Under the pieces are notes generated by a model, which worked only from the letters and a program-made list of their open reading frames with translations, ran no database searches and was not told the origin of the DNA. From Undaria pinnatifida (taxonomy: Eukaryota > Sar > Phaeophyceae > Laminariales > Alariaceae): a stretch of 64,000 bases of DNA. The stretch lies in contig JABAKD010000027.1 in assembly GCA_012845835.1 (NCBI GenBank), positions 1,379,001 through 1,443,000 on the forward strand. The letters are read 5' to 3'. A program made the translations under genes and the position numbers. Each line of letters opens with the position of its first letter. The stretch's first letter is position 1. Below, piece after piece: positions 53,790 to 64,000 of this stretch.

Positions 53790-55715
53790 TACAAGCCAGA
53801 TGATATAAAGGGATGTCTTATTGCTTCAATCGTCAGGTTTGTCCCCTTTGAGGATTTATAGCTTCCGCGCACATATTGAAATGTCCCGCCCCCCGCCGCC
53901 CCCCCCATACCCTCCCCCTCCACTGACCCCTCTTGTTCATAAAAAAACCCCAACCCTCCCCCCCCGCCCCTCCGTCCCCCGATTCCCCCCCCCTTCCGCC
54001 TAGTTTGTCCAAACGCCCCACTCACAATCAAAATCGGCCTGAGTAATAAACACCTATACGCAGTTGATATCACGTCATTATCTTTCTGACCATCCATGAC
54101 GTGGTTTTCAATTATTTTCCCCCCAACCCCCCCCCCGACCCCCCTCCAACGCCCCCTCTTTTCCGACCACCTGCACGATCGCCTAGACCTAGCACCACGC
54201 GTATAATAAGCTGCTACATATCTTTGATCTCACAGCCGGAGTGTATTTGAATATTATTTGTGACCTAAACCTCCTAAAAAAATATCACCCCCCCCCCCCC
54301 CCCCCCCCCCTCTTGCTCTCCCTTACTCAAACGCCCCACCAAATATCGAAATCCGCCACATTAATAAACACTTAACGCACAGGATATCACCTCATTATCT
54401 TTCGAGAGCCATCCATGCCGCTGTGTCCCCCCCCCCCCCCCGCCTCGAACGCCCCCTTCTTCCCCATCACCCGTACCATCGCCTAGACCTAGCACCACAC
54501 GTATAACAAACCCCTCACCTAAAGCCTTTCCTCCCCCCCCCCCCCCCCCTCCAACGCCCCCTTTTTTCCGACCACCTGCACGATCGCCTAGACCTAGCAC
54601 AACGAGTATAACAAGCTGCTACATATCTTTGATCTCACAGCCGAAGTGTATTTGAATTTTATTTGTGACCTAAACCTCCTAAAAAATCTCACCCCCCCCC
54701 CCCCCCCCCCCTCTTGCTCTCCCTTACTCAAACGCCCCACCAAATATCGAAATCCGCCACATTAATAAACACTTCACGCACAGGATATCACCTCATTATC
54801 TTTCGAGAGCCATCCATGCCGCTGTGTCCCCCCCCCCCCCCCCCCGCCTCGAACGCCCCCTTCTTCCCCACCACCCGCACCATCGCCTAGACCTAGCACC
54901 ACACGAGTAACAAACCCCTCACCTAAAGCCCTTCCTCCCCCCCCCCCCTCCCCCCCCCTCCCCCCCCCGCCCCCCCCCCGCCCCCACACACCCCACCTTC
55001 CCCCCAACCCATCCCAACCCCACCCCCTCGAACACTCCACCCTCTCTTTACTCACTGATTGTACGACTTACTCCAGGATATACATGATAAACTGATGTAT
55101 TATTTCCAAAACCGTCGCATTAATCCCCTCAAAATAATGTATAGCTTCCAGGCACATATTGAGCTGCCCCACACGCCCCCCCCCCCCCCCCCGCCCCAAT
55201 CCTCCCCCCCCGCCCCCAATAGTATACTGGTGCCAAACCCGTCAGATTTATCCCCTCGAAAGGATTTATAGCTTACATGCACAAATTGCCCCCTTCCCCC
55301 CCCCCCCCCCCCCCCTCCTCCAAACCCGCTCGCTTTTGATCAAAACCAGGCCCCCACGTCCTTCAAAACTCCGCCCCACCCCCCTCACCGGTTGTTCGAC
55401 TTACAAGATTCACTTGATAAAAGGATACATTTCCCTTCACAGCTGTCAGATTTTGTCCCCCTCAGAAACGGGTTTTATAGTTTCAGCGCACAGACTGACA
55501 AAAATCACCCTGTTGACCCTGATAGCTACACTGTAGTTGTAACAGGAGTCGCCGACCTATATCCTTAATGAGGACACACAACTCGTAATACGCGCGATCG
55601 GAGTATCACACACAGCTTGCAAAGACGAGTTTCGACGAATCGAGTTTCGACGAAATCTTCGATCTCACAGCTGGGGTGTATTTTCATTTTTTATAATATA
55701 TGTAACGCTCATATT
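53790..55715 (+). repeat. C-rich family, composite with internal tandem duplication
   Basis: Contains at least three GCCTAGACCTAGCAC(C/A)AC blocks (54180, 54480, 54586, 54886) and long poly-C runs. A duplicated segment of about 405 bp (54180-54585 and 54586-54990) is nearly identical apart from poly-C lengths. It ends with the terminal segment CGCGATCGGAGTATCACACACAG...CACAGCTGGGGTGTATTTT at 55590-55685. Confidence 0.75.
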
Positions 55716-56340
55716 TTACTTTCTAGATCTGACACGACCACGAGGAAAATAATGAACCGATCAATGCTACTGAACATTGCCTCGATAGGTGATAGTCTAA
55801 AACCCCTATCCGTGGTCTATCTTCACCACTTCCCCACAACGGAAGCGGGGTATCCACTTTTTATGCAATATCATGTTCCACTTGAAACCAACTTACACAC
55901 CAATCGGAGATACGACGCATGTCAGTTTCCACCGATGTGTAATGCAGACTTCCTCACGCAATTCATCACACTCGAATTAATGTATCCCGTGCTTTCAAAC
56001 CTAATGAAGAGCTAACGCTAACGCTTTGTCTATACAATGACAGCTATAGGCGCCATTAAAATTTAAACTCGAAACCTTTCGTGCTACTGGCTCCACTGAC
56101 GACACTGGACAGGTTGCGACCCGGCAAATTTACTGTTGCTCGTGCGACTCAAACAACTAACACACACACTCAACTTGGGTGATTAACCCGAGTGCACTAG
56201 TTATCCGCTAACCCAGACGGAATTATCCTACGGGTCATGATGCAGTAACTACGTAACCCCCCTTCCCCATCGGGGAGGAGTTTGTATATAGTTGTTTTGG
56301 CAGGGTGGGGGAGAAGAGAGGCGGGGGGGAGGAGTTGATA
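55716..56340. other. no gene recognised
   Basis: A 132-codon plus-strand frame (55617-56015) overlaps the end of the C-rich family and has no known domain. I see no splice or promoter context that would support it. Confidence 0.35.
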
Positions 56341-56379
56341 TCTATATTTTGGGTTGCATACTACATGTAATATCAAACC

Positions 56380-57720
56380 TTCTAGAAAATAAACATCACC
56401 ATGCGGGTGACGTCAAGGGGTGTCTTCTTGCTGCAACCGTCACATTCGTCCCCTTCAAGGGTTTATAGTTTCCGCGCACATATTGAAATGCTCGCCCCCC
56501 CCCGATCCCTCTTGTTCAAACGCCTCACCCGAAATCAAAATCTACCAGAGTAGTAGACACTACCAGCCAGCTGATATCGTCTCATTATGCATCTAGCCAT
56601 CCATGCCGTAGCTCCAACTCATCTCCGCCCACCCCCCCCCCCCTTTTGTTCCCCGCCCAGATCGTTGAAACGCCCCACTTACAATCGAAATCGGCCAGAG
56701 AAATAATACTTCTAAGCAACTGGTATCACGTCCTTATCTTTCTAGCTATCCATGACGTAGCTTTCATTCATCCCCTCTCCCCCCCTCCAACGCCCCCTCC
56801 TTGCCCACACCCCGCACGATCGCCTAGACCCAGCACCGCGCGTATAGCAAGCCCCTCCATATATGATTAATACGCGCGATCGGAGGATCACATACAATGT
56901 TGCGAAGATCAGTGTCGACCAAATGCTTGATCTCATAGCTGGAGTGTTTTATAACATTATGTGTGACCTACACCTCTTGAACCCCCCCCCCCCCTTTTTT
57001 TTCATCCTCGCTTTCTCTTGCTTAAACGCCCCACCTACTATCGAAATCCGCCAGAGTAATAAACACTTCCACGCCCTGGATATCGCCTCGTTATCGTTTT
57101 AGAGCCGTCCATGCCGCTGCTGCAATTCCCACCCACCCCCGCCCCCAACGCCCCCTCCTTCCCCACCACCCGCACCATCGCCTAGACCTAGCACCACGCG
57201 TATAGCAAACCCCTACATCCATGCGACCTAAAGCCCCCCCCCCCCGGCCCCCGGCCCCGCCGGCACATTCCCCTCCCCCTCCCCCACAAGAAGGATTTAT
57301 AGTTTTCACGCACAAATTGACCTGCCCCACCCGTCCCCTCCCCCCCCTCCTCCCCTCCCGCCCCCCTTTTGATCAAAATCAGGCCCCCACGTCCTCAAAA
57401 GCTCCGCCCTCCCCTCACCGGTTAATCGAGTTAGAGTATTCACTTGATAAGCTCGTGCATTTCCTTCCACAGCTGTCAGATTTTGTCCCTCTCAGAAACG
57501 GGTTTTATAGTTTCCGCGCACAGACTGCCTAACATCACCCAGTTGACCCTGATAGCTACACTGTAGTTGCAAGGGGAGTCGCCGACCAATATTCTTAATG
57601 AGGACACACAAACCGTAATACGCGCGATCGGAGTATCACACACAGCTTGCAAAGATGAGGTTCGACAAAATATTCGATCTCACAGCTGGAGTGTGTTTTA
57701 TTTTGTATAGTATATTTTGA
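56380..57720 (+). repeat. C-rich family, further copies
   Basis: Ordered blocks recur: GGGTTTATAGTTTCCGCGCACA, CCATCCATG(A)CGTAG, GCCTAGACC(C/T)AGCACC.CGCGTATAGCAA (56821, 57180), the poly-C runs, CACAGCTGTCAGATTTTGTCCC, GGAGTCGCCGACC and the terminal segment at 57597-57712. A partial terminal segment also lies at 56870-56950. Confidence 0.72.
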
Positions 57721-57729
57721 GGGGGCTTG

Positions 57730-58520
57730 CGGCAGCTGGATACATACCTGATAGACTACATGAAGTTTTTTGGCAAGGACATCCGGGACAAGAGACTACA
57801 TGGCGCGGAATGGGATATGTACCTCTCCGCCCGATAATGTAAGGACCGCTTAGGAAACTGATATAGGAACTCAAGCGGTCAGAACAGGCGTCCAGACGAA
57901 GACGCGGGGAAATCGCGGTCTCGTGTGGGGAGCCGTCTCACTGCTTGAGCGCGACCGGTAGGTAGGTCGACCGCGGTTCGTTGTGTGGGTGGGGGAGGCG
58001 TACGCAAGAGGGGAGAGGAAGGGAGCGGCTCTCCTTCCCCTCTTCCATTCTGCTATTTTATTTAGAGGTAAGGGAAGCGTACGCATCCGGGGGGGGGGGC
58101 GGGAGCAGTGCAGCCCTTCCCTACCCCCCCCACAACCACGACTTCGTCAATTAATGTACAGCGTCTTTCGTGGGAATGAAAACCCAAAGGGACGAGGGGA
58201 AGATTTTGACCTACCAGTATAGCGATGACTTTACCTACAAGTCTGACCAGAGGGTCTGCATAATTCCCCACTTGCTGTCGAATCGAGAAACCGAGGCCGC
58301 AGAAGGTTCAGCACAGCAGGCCTGGTGTGAGCGGACGGTCAGCAGATTTCCCCTTCCCGTCGAAAACCGAGACAGTGTCGGCTTCGCGGAAGACTCACAC
58401 CAAAGTGCAAACAGCTTGAGCAGAGGGCCAGTTTACCCCACTTTCACGCGGATCGAAGCAGGATCGTTCACGCAGAAGGCTCAAACCAGAAGGGCCGTTC
58501 ATTCATTCAGCACTGCAGAA
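57730..58520. other. unassigned, upstream of the RT remnant
   Basis: A 140-codon plus-strand frame (58170-58592) has no known domain. It may be the worn N-terminal part of the element whose RT follows. A run of 10 G lies at 58089-58098. Confidence 0.35.
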
Positions 58521-58528
58521 CGCCCACA

Positions 58529-58771
58529 GCAGTACAGAAGATGCCGTTGGGTACTCCCCACCAGTATGGGGAGGAACCATACCCACCGCTGAGGTGGGAG
58601 CACAGCGCAGAACTGACAGAGTGGCAAGAACGGTACGGGCAAGTCCACACAGCAGTACAGAAGATGCCGTCGGGTACCTTCCACCAGTATGGGGCGGCAC
58701 CACCTCCACCGCTAAGTTGGGAGCACAGGCGTAGTGCAAAGCAGACAGAGTGGCGCGAACGGTACGGGTAA
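58529..58771 (+). repeat. 123 bp coding-period tandem repeat, two units
   Basis: Two units, 58529-58651 and 58652-58771, encode 41-residue repeats with the shared pattern AVQKMP.GT.HQYG....PPL.WEH....TEW.ERYG. The period is divisible by three and most differences are at single bases, so the repeat was probably translated. A TAA closes the frame at 58769-58771. The function of the peptide is unknown. Confidence 0.6.
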
Positions 58772-58984
58772 ATCGAGCCGTCCCTGCCCCAACGAGATAA
58801 TCGCATGTTCGTTCCGGTCGATTCGCGGGAGAGTAGCTGGTCAGCACGCTCACGGCTTCCTTATGGGGTGTCGCTCAGTCGAAACAGAATATAACGCATG
58901 GTACAGCAATAGCACGCAGAAAACATATAGTCTACGGAGATTACCTCGATACGCAAGAAAGAGAACATGCCTTTTACAAGCTAG

Positions 58985-60315
58985 CGTACGTTAGCACAAC
59001 CTTGATGCGAGATAACAGAGGAGTCGTGAGAGACGTAGCCCGAGCGGTAGGAGGATCCCTGGTAGCACCGCTGATAGACCTCACACACATACAACGATAC
59101 TTCGGACACTTGAAAAGCTTCGGGGCAGTTGTGTCGATAGTCACAGGAGGGGTACCTGTGAACACGGTCACGACGGACGCTGATCTTGAGCGTGCGTTAC
59201 AGTACGGAAATCACCGCAGCGTCACCGAACACTTGCCAGCAGTATGGAAGAAAATTGTGGAAGATACATGAGCCAAACCTGTGCAGCGATATCAAAATCA
59301 ACCGCGCACGACATCCCGAATCTAAGAGGCTCGCCATTGGCGGCCGTCGTGACACACAAGGTGCGAATAATCTATGACTAGTCGTTCGATGAACAGAGCA
59401 GAGAGCAGAACGGAAGATTAGACAGACACTAACCCGGGTACCGTCCCCCAACGCGTGTGCGCTCTGGCGCTGCCCGAGCTTCTCGCCGAACACGTGACAC
59501 TAAGTACTTACAAAACAGTTCCCGGAAAAGAGAATTCTGATTAGCACGGCCGATGTGTCCGACGCTTTACGCAACGTCCGGGTTGATGCGGACGAAGCCC
59601 ACAAAATGTTGCTACACATTTGGAGAGTTGGTAGTGATTGGCTTTCGTTTGACTCTTGAGGTGGCCTGGGTCACCTGGGTTCTGGGGTGTCATGTCAGTG
59701 GCCGCTGAACACGCGCACTGCAACACCACACAATCAATTCCACCCAGCTCTTAGACGAAGGAAAATATATGATGGCCCACGTAAAGGTGGTGGATTGTTG
59801 GGAAGATGTAAAACCCACGCCGATACCGCCGGACGCAAAAAATGGAGCACAAGCTGGGGTAGAATTAGACGATCCATTTTTCGCGACCGTGCACGTGGAC
59901 GATTACATACTGATTAAGGTGGAACACTCAGACGACGACACGACCGCCCTTATCGCGTCGGCCTCGTTAGACTCGCATCACGTGCGGTTGTTCAGACAGC
60001 GAGAAGAAGGCGTGACACCCTTCCTAGTTCTCAAAAATAGCACAGACAGATTGGGACACCACGATCGATGCCCTAGGGTTCACTATCAACCAGCACGTGT
60101 ACTATGAAATCTCGTTTTCACGTAAAAAAGGTCGACGCGATAAAGAGGGCGCTGCGTGAGCAGTGGCCGGTGGACCATAGGCAAGCGAAGGTTAGAAAAG
60201 TTCTCAGTAAAGCCGGGAACTTGTGGAACCTCACGTATTTAGTGCGGGCTGGCAGATATTTGGTGTGGAGACTGCTGCGTCTTTCGGGGTTGCACGACTC
60301 ACCATGTATGTAGCA
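58985..60315 (+). pseudogene. decayed reverse transcriptase of a further retroelement class
   Basis: Plus-strand pieces in changing frames read in RT order. First comes VVRDVARAVGGSLVAPLIDL...VTEHLPAVWKKIVED (59002-59271), then THKVRIIYD (59349-59375). STADVSDALRNVRVDADEAHK (about 59548-59607) resembles motif A, and WGVMSVAAEHAHCNT (59689-59735) fits motif B context. FFATVHVDDYILIKVEHSDDDTTALIAS (59875-59960) carries the VDD of motif C. DAIKRALREQWPVDHRQAKVRKVLSKAGNLWNL...RYLVWRLLRLSGLHD (60130-60300) looks like a thumb region. Stops and frameshifts are frequent. The style differs from both the copia and gypsy RT here. A DIRS-like or other group is possible, but I see no recombinase or RNase H. 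Confidence 0.6.
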
Positions 60316-60319
60316 AAAA

Positions 60320-60877
60320 CCAGAATCGTACACGGTACAACACGGTAGAGAATTACACGCGGACTTCCTCTTCTGGCAATGAGCATCGACAACCCGCTAC
60401 TGCTAGAGAGAGACTCGAAGCGCTCCCCGCTAAACGGCGATAAAACGACGCGCCAAAAGCACTAACTACTAATTTGACGCCAGCTTCGGCGCGGTGGACG
60501 ATAGCTACGTTGAGAGGAAGGGATTTCAGAGGTATGACGTGCCGCAAGAACTAACCATCTAACTCAAAAGAAAAGCCGAACTTGGAGCACGTTTCGTAAA
60601 GAGGTAGAAGCGGGGACAAGAACGGGGCAGCCCAGGTGCTGGCCGTTCGTATCATACTTCGGTTTCATAGTGCATTTATACGATAGGGTGATATTCTAAT
60701 CCATTCAGGGGTCTACAGGTGAAAAACTAATCCAGAATTCTTGAGCCATACCAAATGGGATGAAGCAGGATGAAGAATAAAAAAAAGAAAAACTCCAATG
60801 AATGATAGATACGCAGTCCTGCCCCTCGACATTTCTTAGGGTGGCGGTTTACTTCGTAAACTCGGTACCGGTATTTT
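60320..60877. other. no gene recognised
   Basis: Sequence between the RT remnant and a LINE tail. Only short frames without domains. Confidence 0.4.
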
Positions 60878-61020
60878 TGTTGTTGTTCTCACATTAACTC
60901 GCATAATCAAGTCCGTGGTCACAGGACAGGCTCTAGTCACTCTGGATTGGAAGAATACCCAGGGCAAAAAAAAACACAAAACAAGAACAAGAGTGGTACG
61001 TACACACATAGACTATATAT
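60878..61020 (-). mobile_element. LINE 3'-end fragment, copy E
   Basis: TTGTTGTTCTCACATTAACTCGCATAATCAAGTCCGTGGTCACAGG and the following CTCTAGTCACTCTGGATTGGAAG match the 3' ends of LINE copies A, C and D. The tail is only three TTG units. Confidence 0.7.
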
Positions 61021-61475
61021 TATCTCTGTCTTAGAATTGGAGACCTCAGAGCCCCACAGTGACACGGTAAAAATCATGGGCGTGAAATCGTACATTTGAG
61101 ACAATAATAAGTTGAAAGGAAGCACAGGCAGATCTGATAAAATTACGGTAAACCACACTGCCGACCCATCGCATACCCACTTGAGACGACCTCTACGAAA
61201 TACAGTACCATACACCTAACGATGTAAAGTCACCCTCGCGGTCAATAGTGGTGGCATCGCATTTATATGACATCGCATACCCACCTCGCCAGATGCATTG
61301 GTAGGATGTATCTCTGTCTTAAAATTGACGACCGCAGAGCCCCACATCGGCAAGGTAAAAATCATGGGCGTGAGATCGTACATTTATTTGAGACAACAAT
61401 AATTTGAAAGGAAGCACAGGCAGATGTGTTAAAGTTACGGTAAACAACCTCACCAACCCATTACGTAGGGTATTT
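61018..61475 (+). repeat. direct repeat pair of about 165 bp
   Basis: Copies at 61020-61187 and 61308-61473 share ATCTCTGTCTTA.AATTG, GCAGAGCCCCACA, GGTAAAAATCATGGGCGTGA.ATCGTACATTT, TTGAAAGGAAGCACAGGCAGAT and TTACGGTAAAC. The 120 bp between them carries CATCGCATACCCACCT, also present at 61167. Confidence 0.75.
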
Positions 61476-61520
61476 CGTACATACCGTCTGCATGATCGCC
61501 TCCCAACCTATGCCAAGCGA

Positions 61521-61607
61521 AGTATGACTAACGAGGTAACGTAATTGAGCGCGTGTATACCAAGTACGACTAACGAGGTAACGTAATTGAGCGCATGCAT
61601 ACCAAGC
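61521..61607 (+). repeat. two tandem 44 bp units
   Basis: TATGACTAACGAGGTAACGTAATTGAGCGCGTGTATACCAAG and its second copy starting TACGACTAACG differ at a few bases. Confidence 0.8.
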
Positions 61608-61609
61608 GT

Positions 61610-62450
61610 TCCTTAAAAGGGTAGTTTTGTCCGTAGACGAAGTAACGGCCTCCGCAAACGAAGTAACGGACAAAGCAGGGTTTATTGGAGACATACCGAG
61701 GCATGTCTGTATCGGGAACTGGGATAGAGCAAGTTTGGTTTTGGGGATGGAAGGGCCTGCACGCAGTCCTTTCGAGAAAGGCATCGCGTGTAGGTCAGCA
61801 TCCCCACGTCGGGCACGAGCAAGCACGAGGTCCTGTGACGAGCACGGGCAGACGTGAGGTAGTCGCTGGTTTGGCCATCCAAGCCAGGTATTTGTGCTAT
61901 CTTTTCTGTGCCTTCTGTTCTGCTCCGGCCCCTTCGCTGGACAACGAGCTGAACGTGGGGAGCGAGCTGACGCGACACGAACAGGAGAGACCCGCTGCAA
62001 GGACTGGAACCAGCGAGTCCCAGAAACAACACGGTATGTGTGGATGCGTAGGGATTGCCGACTGACGATAGGGTGTTATCTAACGATAGGCGAAGAGACG
62101 CTGAGTGGGAGCGGCGCCCGCGCCCCAGTAACGGGAGGCGGGCCGTTGAGGAGAGAGAGGGAAAAAGAAAAAGGAAAAAAAGAAAAAGCCGCCGGCAGTG
62201 TACGATGGAGACATATTGGTTTATGCACATTACACGAGTACATCTAACACCACCCAGCTGAGGCTGGGGAGGCCCCAGGACGCCGGTACAGCCAGTTTTA
62301 TTAGAAATACGGCCGCTGTGAGTGCGTGTGTGTGAGTACGACCCAATGAAAGGGTGGTTTGTTAACCGTGGCGTTCCTTTGCCTTGCCGCGTGTGGTCGC
62401 GGATGTATATGGAAACGAGACAGAGAAATGCATACATACGAGTACGTACG
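61610..62450. other. no gene recognised
   Basis: Overlapping frames on both strands (the longest 61682-62437 minus) have no domain. The purine-rich stretch 62130-62195 explains the Phe/Leu-rich part of the minus frame. Confidence 0.35.
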
Positions 62451-62514
62451 TTCGTACATGATACTCATGGAAACATGTCGATGTATTGCAGCCAGAATAA
62501 CTGGGATACATGCA

Positions 62515-63160
62515 GTCTTGCTACAGCCCGGGGCATGATACTGACGGAATATTGCCGCTATAATAATGTCGAGTCGGTCCTCTGTGGAGACAGCAGTACT
62601 GTGTGCGATGAAAACTTATCGACGCACGACCGACACGGGGTGGCTTGCTGTAGAGACAGCATACATACAGTCCTCCTACAAGCCCTGAGCACGATACTCA
62701 TGGGAAAATGCCGCAGTATTGCCGCTGTAATAATTTGCGTCGGTCCGCTGTGGAGACAACAGTACTGTGCGCGATGAAAACTTATCGACGCACGACCGAC
62801 ACGGTGTGGCTAGCGGTAGAGACAGCATACATACAGTCCTCCTACAAGCCCTGAGCACGATACTCATGGGAAAATGCCGCAGTATTGCCGCTATAATAAT
62901 TTGCGTCGGTCCGCCGCGGAGACAGCAGTACTGTGCGCGATGAAAACTTATCGACGCACGACCGACACGGTGTGGCTTGCTGTAGAGACAGCATACATAC
63001 AGCCCTGCTACAAGCCCTGTGCAGGACACTCATGGAAATGCCGAAGTACTGCCGCTAGAATAATTTGCGTCGGCTCGCTGTGGAGACAGTACTACCGTGT
63101 GCGATGAAAACATATCGATGCACGACCGACACGGTGTTGCTTGCTGTGGAGACGGCAGGG
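62515..63160 (+). repeat. 166 bp satellite, about four units
   Basis: The landmark AGCCCTG(A/T)GCA.GA lies at 62681, 62847 and 63013, exactly 166 bp apart, with an earlier diverged unit at 62525. Each unit holds a GCCGC(A/T)(A/G)TAATAAT..G.GTCGG block, a TGTGGAGACAG block and GCGATGAAAAC(T/A)TATCGA(C/T)GCACGACCGACACGG. Confidence 0.88.
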
Positions 63161-64000
63161 AGCAGGCTCGCTGTGGAGACAGCGGGTGCTTCTGCTCGAG
63201 GGGGGGGGACCCGTTCCCACCCCCCTTCGCGACCCAGGTGGAAACGCACGATGAAAACATATCGATACGACCACCTGCGGAGAGGAAGGAAAGAGAAAAA
63301 AAATGGGGGGGGTGGGCTGTGGCCTATATTTCCCTATAGTTTTTCTTTCTTTTTTCTTTCCCGTCTTTTAATTATGTCCTTATTTAGGATACATACGGTC
63401 TGGCTACAGGCCCTGTGCATGATAATCATGGAAACATGTCGAAACATTGCAGCTAGAATCAATTTGAGTCGGTCGGCTGCGGAGACAGTACTGCGTGCGA
63501 TGAAAACATATCGATGCACGATCGACACGGTGTTGCTTGCTGTGGAGACAGCAGGGAGCAGGCTCGCTGTGGAGACAGCGGGTGCTTCTGCGCGAGGGGG
63601 GGGGGGGGGGCGTTTCCACCCCCCTTCGCGACCCAGGTGGAAACGCACGATGAAAACATATCGTTACGACCACCTGCGTAGAGGAAAGAAAGAGAAGGAA
63701 AAAGGGGGGGGCCCGTGGCCTATATCCCCCTATAAGTTTTCCCCGTTTTTTTTTAATTATTTCCTTATTACGCACGAGCCGCCCGCTGTGGAGACAGTGG
63801 GGGGGGGCAGGCCCGCGGTGAAAAACGGCGGGCGCTACTGCCCGAGAGGGAGTAAAAATTAACGACTCCCTCCGGCTTGAGCTGGGCTGGAATGCACGAT
63901 GAAAACACTTGATGCATGAACGCCCGTGAGTTGGTGGCTGTGGAGACAGCGAGGAGCGGGTTCGCTGTGGAGACAGCGGGCACCACCGCTCGAGGGGGAG
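63140..64000 (+). repeat. roughly 396 bp higher-order repeat, continuing past the window edge
   Basis: The block GCTGTGGAGAC(A/G)GCAGGGAGCAGGCTCGCTGTGGAGACAGCGGGTGCTTCTG occurs near 63143 and 63539, with a diverged third copy near 63939. Each is followed by a G-run, CCCCCTTCGCGACCCAGGTGGAAACGCACGATGAAAACATATCG and a GTGGCCTATAT..CCCTATA block. Parts of the 166 bp unit are embedded (63404-63540). The array reaches the last base. Confidence 0.85.

Noticed and set aside
55617..56015. 132-codon frame as a gene
   Set aside because: It starts inside the C-rich repeat terminus and has no domain.
61682..62437. 251-codon minus-strand frame
   Set aside because: Overlaps equally long frames on plus; its hydrophobic part is encoded by a purine-rich stretch; no domain.
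62515..64000. CRISPR array
   Set aside because: The repeats are long (166 and 396 bp) with no short unique spacers, and the context is eukaryotic.

Overview
This 64 kb window is eukaryotic nuclear DNA dominated by transposable elements and simple repeats. Only one host gene is convincing: a four-exon gene for a secreted or Golgi-type glycosyltransferase-like protein (24216-29480, + strand). The introns, a TTAGGG-type telomere-like tract, a LINE of the kind I associate with stramenopile algae, and copia and gypsy elements fit an algal, possibly brown-alga or other stramenopile, genome. That assignment comes from recall and is not proven by the sequence.

Layout. 1-4330 holds a decayed LTR-type retroelement (+ strand) with a NADAR-like domain, a retropepsin-like protease and a C-terminal Tudor/chromo-like module; no reverse transcriptase is left. 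4.6-7.0 kb is tandem repeats and a G-rich tract. 7.05-9.72 kb is a 5'-truncated LINE on the minus strand, split by a 1.27 kb foldback satellite that carries (GGTTAG)4. 9.8-13.1 kb contains copies of a C-rich interspersed family that recurs at 21.75-23.35, 29.8-30.1, 53.8-55.7 and 56.4-57.7 kb. 13.36-16.87 kb holds more LINE 3' ends and a LINE with recognisable RT sequence. 18.0-20.2 kb carries a tRNA-like direct-repeat unit and several repeat families.

24.2-29.5 kb is the host gene. Its first intron is swollen by a decamer array and a roughly 230 bp satellite. From about 30986 to 47594 I read a nested stack. A minus-strand Ty3/gypsy element has paired LTRs at its ends. A Ty1/copia element (31898-39633, GACGG target duplication) lies in its 3' region, and a 437 bp solo LTR (42734-43170, TCAG duplication) lies inside its pol. 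Both elements carry stops, frameshifts or catalytic-residue changes and look non-autonomous now.

47.8-53.4 kb is dispersed and tandem repeats. 58.5-60.3 kb holds a short coding-period tandem repeat and a decayed reverse transcriptase of another class. 61-64 kb is tandem repeats, ending in a satellite that runs off the right edge and carries a recurrent hairpin motif.

The most unusual content is the NADAR-like module next to a retroelement protease at the left end. Next come the foldback element with its internal telomeric tract and the C-rich repeat family.
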